Assembly: GCA_903854805.1 (NCBI GenBank)
Contig: CAINXK010000416.1
Span: 1-16,849, forward strand
Length of the DNA: 16,849 nucleotides
Direction of reading: 5' to 3'
Origin: an uncultured Anaerolineae bacterium
Lineage (GTDB): Bacteria > Chloroflexota > Anaerolineae > Anaerolineales > Villigracilaceae
Position 1 is the stretch's first letter. The number at the start of each line of letters is the position of its first letter. The notes under the pieces were generated by a model that saw only the letters and a program-made list of their open reading frames with translations, ran no database searches and was not told where the DNA came from. Made by a program: the position numbers and the translations under genes. Positions 14,596 to 16,849 of the stretch are shown piece after piece.

Positions 14596-15464
14596 AAAAT
14601 AAAATTATTCTCGTCACCGGCGCTACCAGCGGAATTGGATTCCAAACTGCGCTGGCGCTTGCCAAAATGGGGGCGCAGGTCATCATCACTGGACGCAGTA
14701 AAGCCAGCGGAGAATCCGCCGTTACTGAAATTAAAACAGCAAGTGGAAATTCGAAAGTTGATTTGCTTATCGGCGATCTATCAGCGCAGGCAACTCTCCG
14801 TTCTTTAGCCGAACAGTTCAAGGCGCGATATGACCGCCTTGATGTTCTCATCAACAATGCAGGGCTGGCTGCGTCGAAGCGGCAATTAACTGAAGATGGA
14901 ATAGAATCGAACTTCGCGGCAAATGTCGTCGCGCCTTTCCTGCTGACCCACCTCCTGATGGATTCTCTAAAAGCCAATAGGTCAGCACGGGTTATTACCT
15001 TGATGGGTGGTGATGTTCCCACCAAATTGGAAATGGACAATTTACAAGCCGAGCGTTCTTTTGATGGACTGACTTCGTACTCGCAATCGAAACTGGCAAT
15101 GATGGTGATGATGTCTGAGTTTTCTCAACGCACACAAGATTCGAATGTAACCGTCAACATTTGTTATCCGGGACAAGCCAGCACAAACATGACGGGCAGC
15201 GTCACTCCTGAAATGTTCCCCAGCGGGGCACGGTGGATTTTTCCTCTGTTTAAATTTTTAACCCGCCCAGATAATGGGAAATCAGCGGCAAAAGCATCCC
15301 GGTCATCGGTCTATTTGGCTTCTTCTGCAGCGGTTGAAGGAGTCACTGGGAAATATTTCAATCCCAAATGCAAAGAAGTAACCATGCCGAAAGTTGTTTT
15401 CGATCCGGAAATACGTCAAAGTCTATGGGCAGCAGTTCATCAACTTACAAATACTCCTCTTTAA
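14592..15464 (+). CDS. SDR family oxidoreductase, retinol-dehydrogenase-like
   Basis: A 290-residue short-chain dehydrogenase. The cofactor motif TGATSGIG is at 9-16, Arg35 follows strand beta-2 (TGRS) and suggests NADPH, and NNAG is at 88-91. Asn111 and the YSQSK motif with Tyr163/Lys167 are in place. The usual catalytic serine in the VNVSS segment is absent: the aligned stretch reads ITLMGGDVP (135-143). The long C-terminal part resembles plant/vertebrate retinol-dehydrogenase-like and WW-domain oxidoreductase-like bacterial SDRs. The gene overlaps the TMEM175 gene by 4 nt (ATGA), so translation is coupled. It is last in its operon; a perfect inverted repeat follows the stop by 5 nt. Confidence 0.84.
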   Translation: MKNKIILVTGATSGIGFQTALALAKMGAQVIITGRSKASGESAVTEIKTASGNSKVDLLIGDLSAQATLRSLAEQFKARYDRLDVLINNAGLAASKRQLTEDGIESNFAANVVAPFLLTHLLMDSLKANRSARVITLMGGDVPTKLEMDNLQAERSFDGLTSYSQSKLAMMVMMSEFSQRTQDSNVTVNICYPGQASTNMTGSVTPEMFPSGARWIFPLFKFLTRPDNGKSAAKASRSSVYLASSAAVEGVTGKYFNPKCKEVTMPKVVFDPEIRQSLWAAVHQLTNTPL

Positions 15465-15469
15465 CGCCA

Positions 15470-15510
15470 ACCAGTGGCAGCTCATGGAGCATCCATGAGC
15501 TGCCACTGGT
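15470..15510. repeat. Perfect 19-bp inverted repeat with 3-nt loop after the SDR gene
   Basis: Arms 15470-15488 and 15492-15510 are exact reverse complements around GCA. It begins 5 nt past the SDR stop. No T-run follows on either strand, so it is a U-less terminator, an mRNA 3'-end stabiliser, or a mobile palindromic repeat. Confidence 0.75.
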
Positions 15511-16106
15511 CAATAAAAAGTATCGCCTGCTTCGTTGCGCACGCGAAATAAATTCTTCCAACATATCGAAACATTGCTTTGTACCATCCAATTTTCCAGT
15601 GGGACGAACTATTTTCTTTCATGCGCAAGGGTCTTCAATTAAATACTGAGTGGACTAATCTCTGCTCTTCGGTTTCCCGCTGACGACGACTGACAATTTC
15701 AGGTCGCCGTTATATTTTTATTCCTTGATCGTCTAAATATGCCACGACGTTGCTGGTGACCGAGACAAGAATTTTCAGTTATTCCTTTCGTTACAATCGT
15801 CCATCCGTATTCTGATAGATTATGTCTTATTCAAGATGAGAATTGCTGCTTGGTTTCGATGCACGTCGAAACCAAATACACCGCCACGTAGAGAATCAAA
15901 AAGTGAGCTGGCGGCGATCACCATCTCACTTCTGAAACACACATATAGAATTGTGCATCCAAGGGGCCACATACCAATTATATGTTGAGCTTTAAAGACG
16001 GTATCAGATAGCAGGCCAAGATCATTTGACATTAAAACAGCACTTAATGCCGTTTTTTGGCACGGTTCAGAAGTGGTAAATAGCACCTTTACAAATTGAT
16101 AGAAGA
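15511..16106. other. Non-coding stretch, no gene recognised
   Basis: About 600 nt between the inverted repeat and the transposase-like leader. It contains no tRNA signature, no operator copy and no ORF with convincing protein sense. The reverse-strand frame at 15820-16146 shows no recognisable domain. The only structured element seen is the 10-bp palindrome at 15850-15875. Confidence 0.5.
15850..15875. repeat. Perfect 10-bp inverted repeat
   Basis: TTGGTTTCGA (15850-15859) and TCGAAACCAA (15866-15875) are exact reverse complements with a 6-nt loop TGCACG. There is no T-run. It could be a hairpin or a protein-binding palindrome. Confidence 0.6.
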
Positions 16107-16172
16107 CAGGTAGCCACCGAACGAGTAAGATAGAGTTTGCACACAAAATCTATTCGGACGAGAGGCTACCTG
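16107..16172 (+). repeat. Inverted repeat in the leader of the transposase-like gene
   Basis: CAGGTAGCC (16107-16115) pairs exactly with GGCTACCTG (16164-16172), and ATAG/CTAT (16130-16133 with 16150-16153) may extend the stem inward. The right arm ends 2 nt before the ATG at 16175. A fold would bury the ribosome-binding region and restrict translation, or the arms could mark an element end. Confidence 0.5.
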
Positions 16173-16174
16173 CC

Positions 16175-16849
16175 ATGACAGTTTATACGACTTCTTCACT
16201 TTCCGCCAGAGTCATCTGGCCCGAACCAATTGAACCGATCTGGCAAATATTACCTGGATATACTCAAAGTTTGCCGGGGTGGAAACGTACCGATATTGGG
16301 CTGGCTGAGCGGCTATTTATTGGAGCAGTGCTCAACATTCCCCAAGAACAACGACCCTGGGGCATTGTTAGCTGGCTGGCAGATGTATTGGGCACCAGCC
16401 GCCCAACCTTATACGCTATCGGGGAGTGGGCCAAAGAAGGTCTATTATCAGCGCCAAGCCTGCCGAAAACCACCTCGAAAGACACTTCAGTCTCCAGTTC
16501 TTCGGATAGCAAGAAGGCAATTCTGGTTACGCCAAACCGAATGAAACGAACGGCTTTGGCGCTGATGCTACCCGGAGGAGTTTCAGGTCGATCGGCAGAA
16601 ATCTGTTTGCAAACCGCCTTTGACGAAGGCCGCTCTCCAGCATTTCTATCCGCACTTGTTCACGAGGCAGGTCAGCGAGCAGGAGAAGTCCTGGCAAAGG
16701 TAAATCACGCGGTGATGGGTGCAATCAGTCAAGCCCGGGATGAGATATTTGTCGGGCGCGATCCAATCCTGCTAATGGTTGACCCGCGCAGCTTGGTGAT
16801 TACCGGTTTATATGCTGCCGCTGATCGGGATGCTGAAACTTGGGGCTGC
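16175..16849 (+). CDS. Transposase-like protein, N-terminal part (runs off the window)
   Basis: An open reading frame of 225 codons from ATG 16175 to the last base of the window without a stop, so it is partial. A helix-turn-helix-like segment is seen at about residues 62-90 (WGIVSWLADVLGTSRPTLYAI), then a Ser/Lys-rich linker. A second helical DNA-binding-like stretch follows at about 132-172 (PGGVSGRSAEICLQTAFDEG). The final part reads FVGRDPILLMVDPRSLVITG and ADRDAETWG, which resembles the start of a DDE/RNase-H-like transposase core, with Asp in MVDPRS a candidate first catalytic acid. I recognise the general type but not the IS family. A hairpin overlaps its leader. No terminal inverted repeat pair can be fixed because the right end is outside. 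Confidence 0.55.
   Translation, partial: MTVYTTSSLSARVIWPEPIEPIWQILPGYTQSLPGWKRTDIGLAERLFIGAVLNIPQEQRPWGIVSWLADVLGTSRPTLYAIGEWAKEGLLSAPSLPKTTSKDTSVSSSSDSKKAILVTPNRMKRTALALMLPGGVSGRSAEICLQTAFDEGRSPAFLSALVHEAGQRAGEVLAKVNHAVMGAISQARDEIFVGRDPILLMVDPRSLVITGLYAAADRDAETWGC

Noticed and set aside
15144..15160. Operator-like half site AACCGTCAACAT
   Set aside because: Only the right half matches the 17-bp consensus, and it lies inside the SDR coding sequence away from any promoter.
15511..16106. CRISPR array or tRNA gene in the large gap
   Set aside because: There are no regularly spaced repeats, and no T-loop or cloverleaf pattern was found on either strand.
15820..16146. 108-codon reverse-strand ORF
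   Set aside because: No recognisable domain, no good ribosome-binding site, and it covers the leader of the transposase-like gene on the other strand.

Overview
The window is bacterial, about half G+C, densely coded and organised in operons. The mixture suggests an anaerobic or facultative heterotroph, and an Anaerolineae-like member of Chloroflexota is my best guess. It contains a sugar-acid catabolic cluster rich in URO-D-like proteins, a small ferredoxin/cytochrome b561 module and a transposase-like gene. There is no rRNA or tRNA here to fix the taxonomy, so this is inference only.

Positions 1-12188 form a carbohydrate or sugar-acid catabolic regulon. A SMP-30/gluconolactonase-like gene lies on the minus strand. 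Divergent from it runs a plus-strand series: Gfo/Idh/MocA oxidoreductase, URO-D-like protein 1, SDR dehydrogenase, URO-D-like protein 2 and dihydrolipoyl dehydrogenase. URO-D-like protein 3 follows with its own promoter. A FadR-type GntR regulator lies convergent to it on the minus strand. Divergent from the regulator are a 17-codon small ORF, a D-2-hydroxyacid dehydrogenase and a gluconokinase-like FGGY kinase.

The parts are tied together by three copies of one near-palindrome, TTGTYAAYYGTTRACAW. They lie at 1064-1080, between the divergent SMP-30 and Gfo/Idh promoters; at 7478-7494, before URO-D 3; and at 9547-9563, before the regulator. The first two abut a near-perfect sigma-70 promoter in identical geometry. 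The probable logic is oxidation of a sugar, lactone hydrolysis, further dehydrogenation and kinase entry, with repression by the FadR-like protein. The job of the three URO-D-like proteins, which carry a Zn-type HxCG motif, and of the stand-alone lipoamide dehydrogenase is not known and is the most novel part of the window.

Positions 12189-15464 form a second, apparently unrelated operon with tight overlaps. It holds a frameshifted small membrane-protein gene, an intact distant paralogue of it, a seven-cysteine ferredoxin, a cytochrome b561-like protein, a TMEM175-type channel and an SDR lacking the usual catalytic serine. A perfect 19-bp inverted repeat follows it.

Positions 15465-16174 appear non-coding apart from inverted repeats. 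From 16175 an open reading frame runs off the window end. It looks like the N-terminal part of a helix-turn-helix/DDE transposase-like protein.
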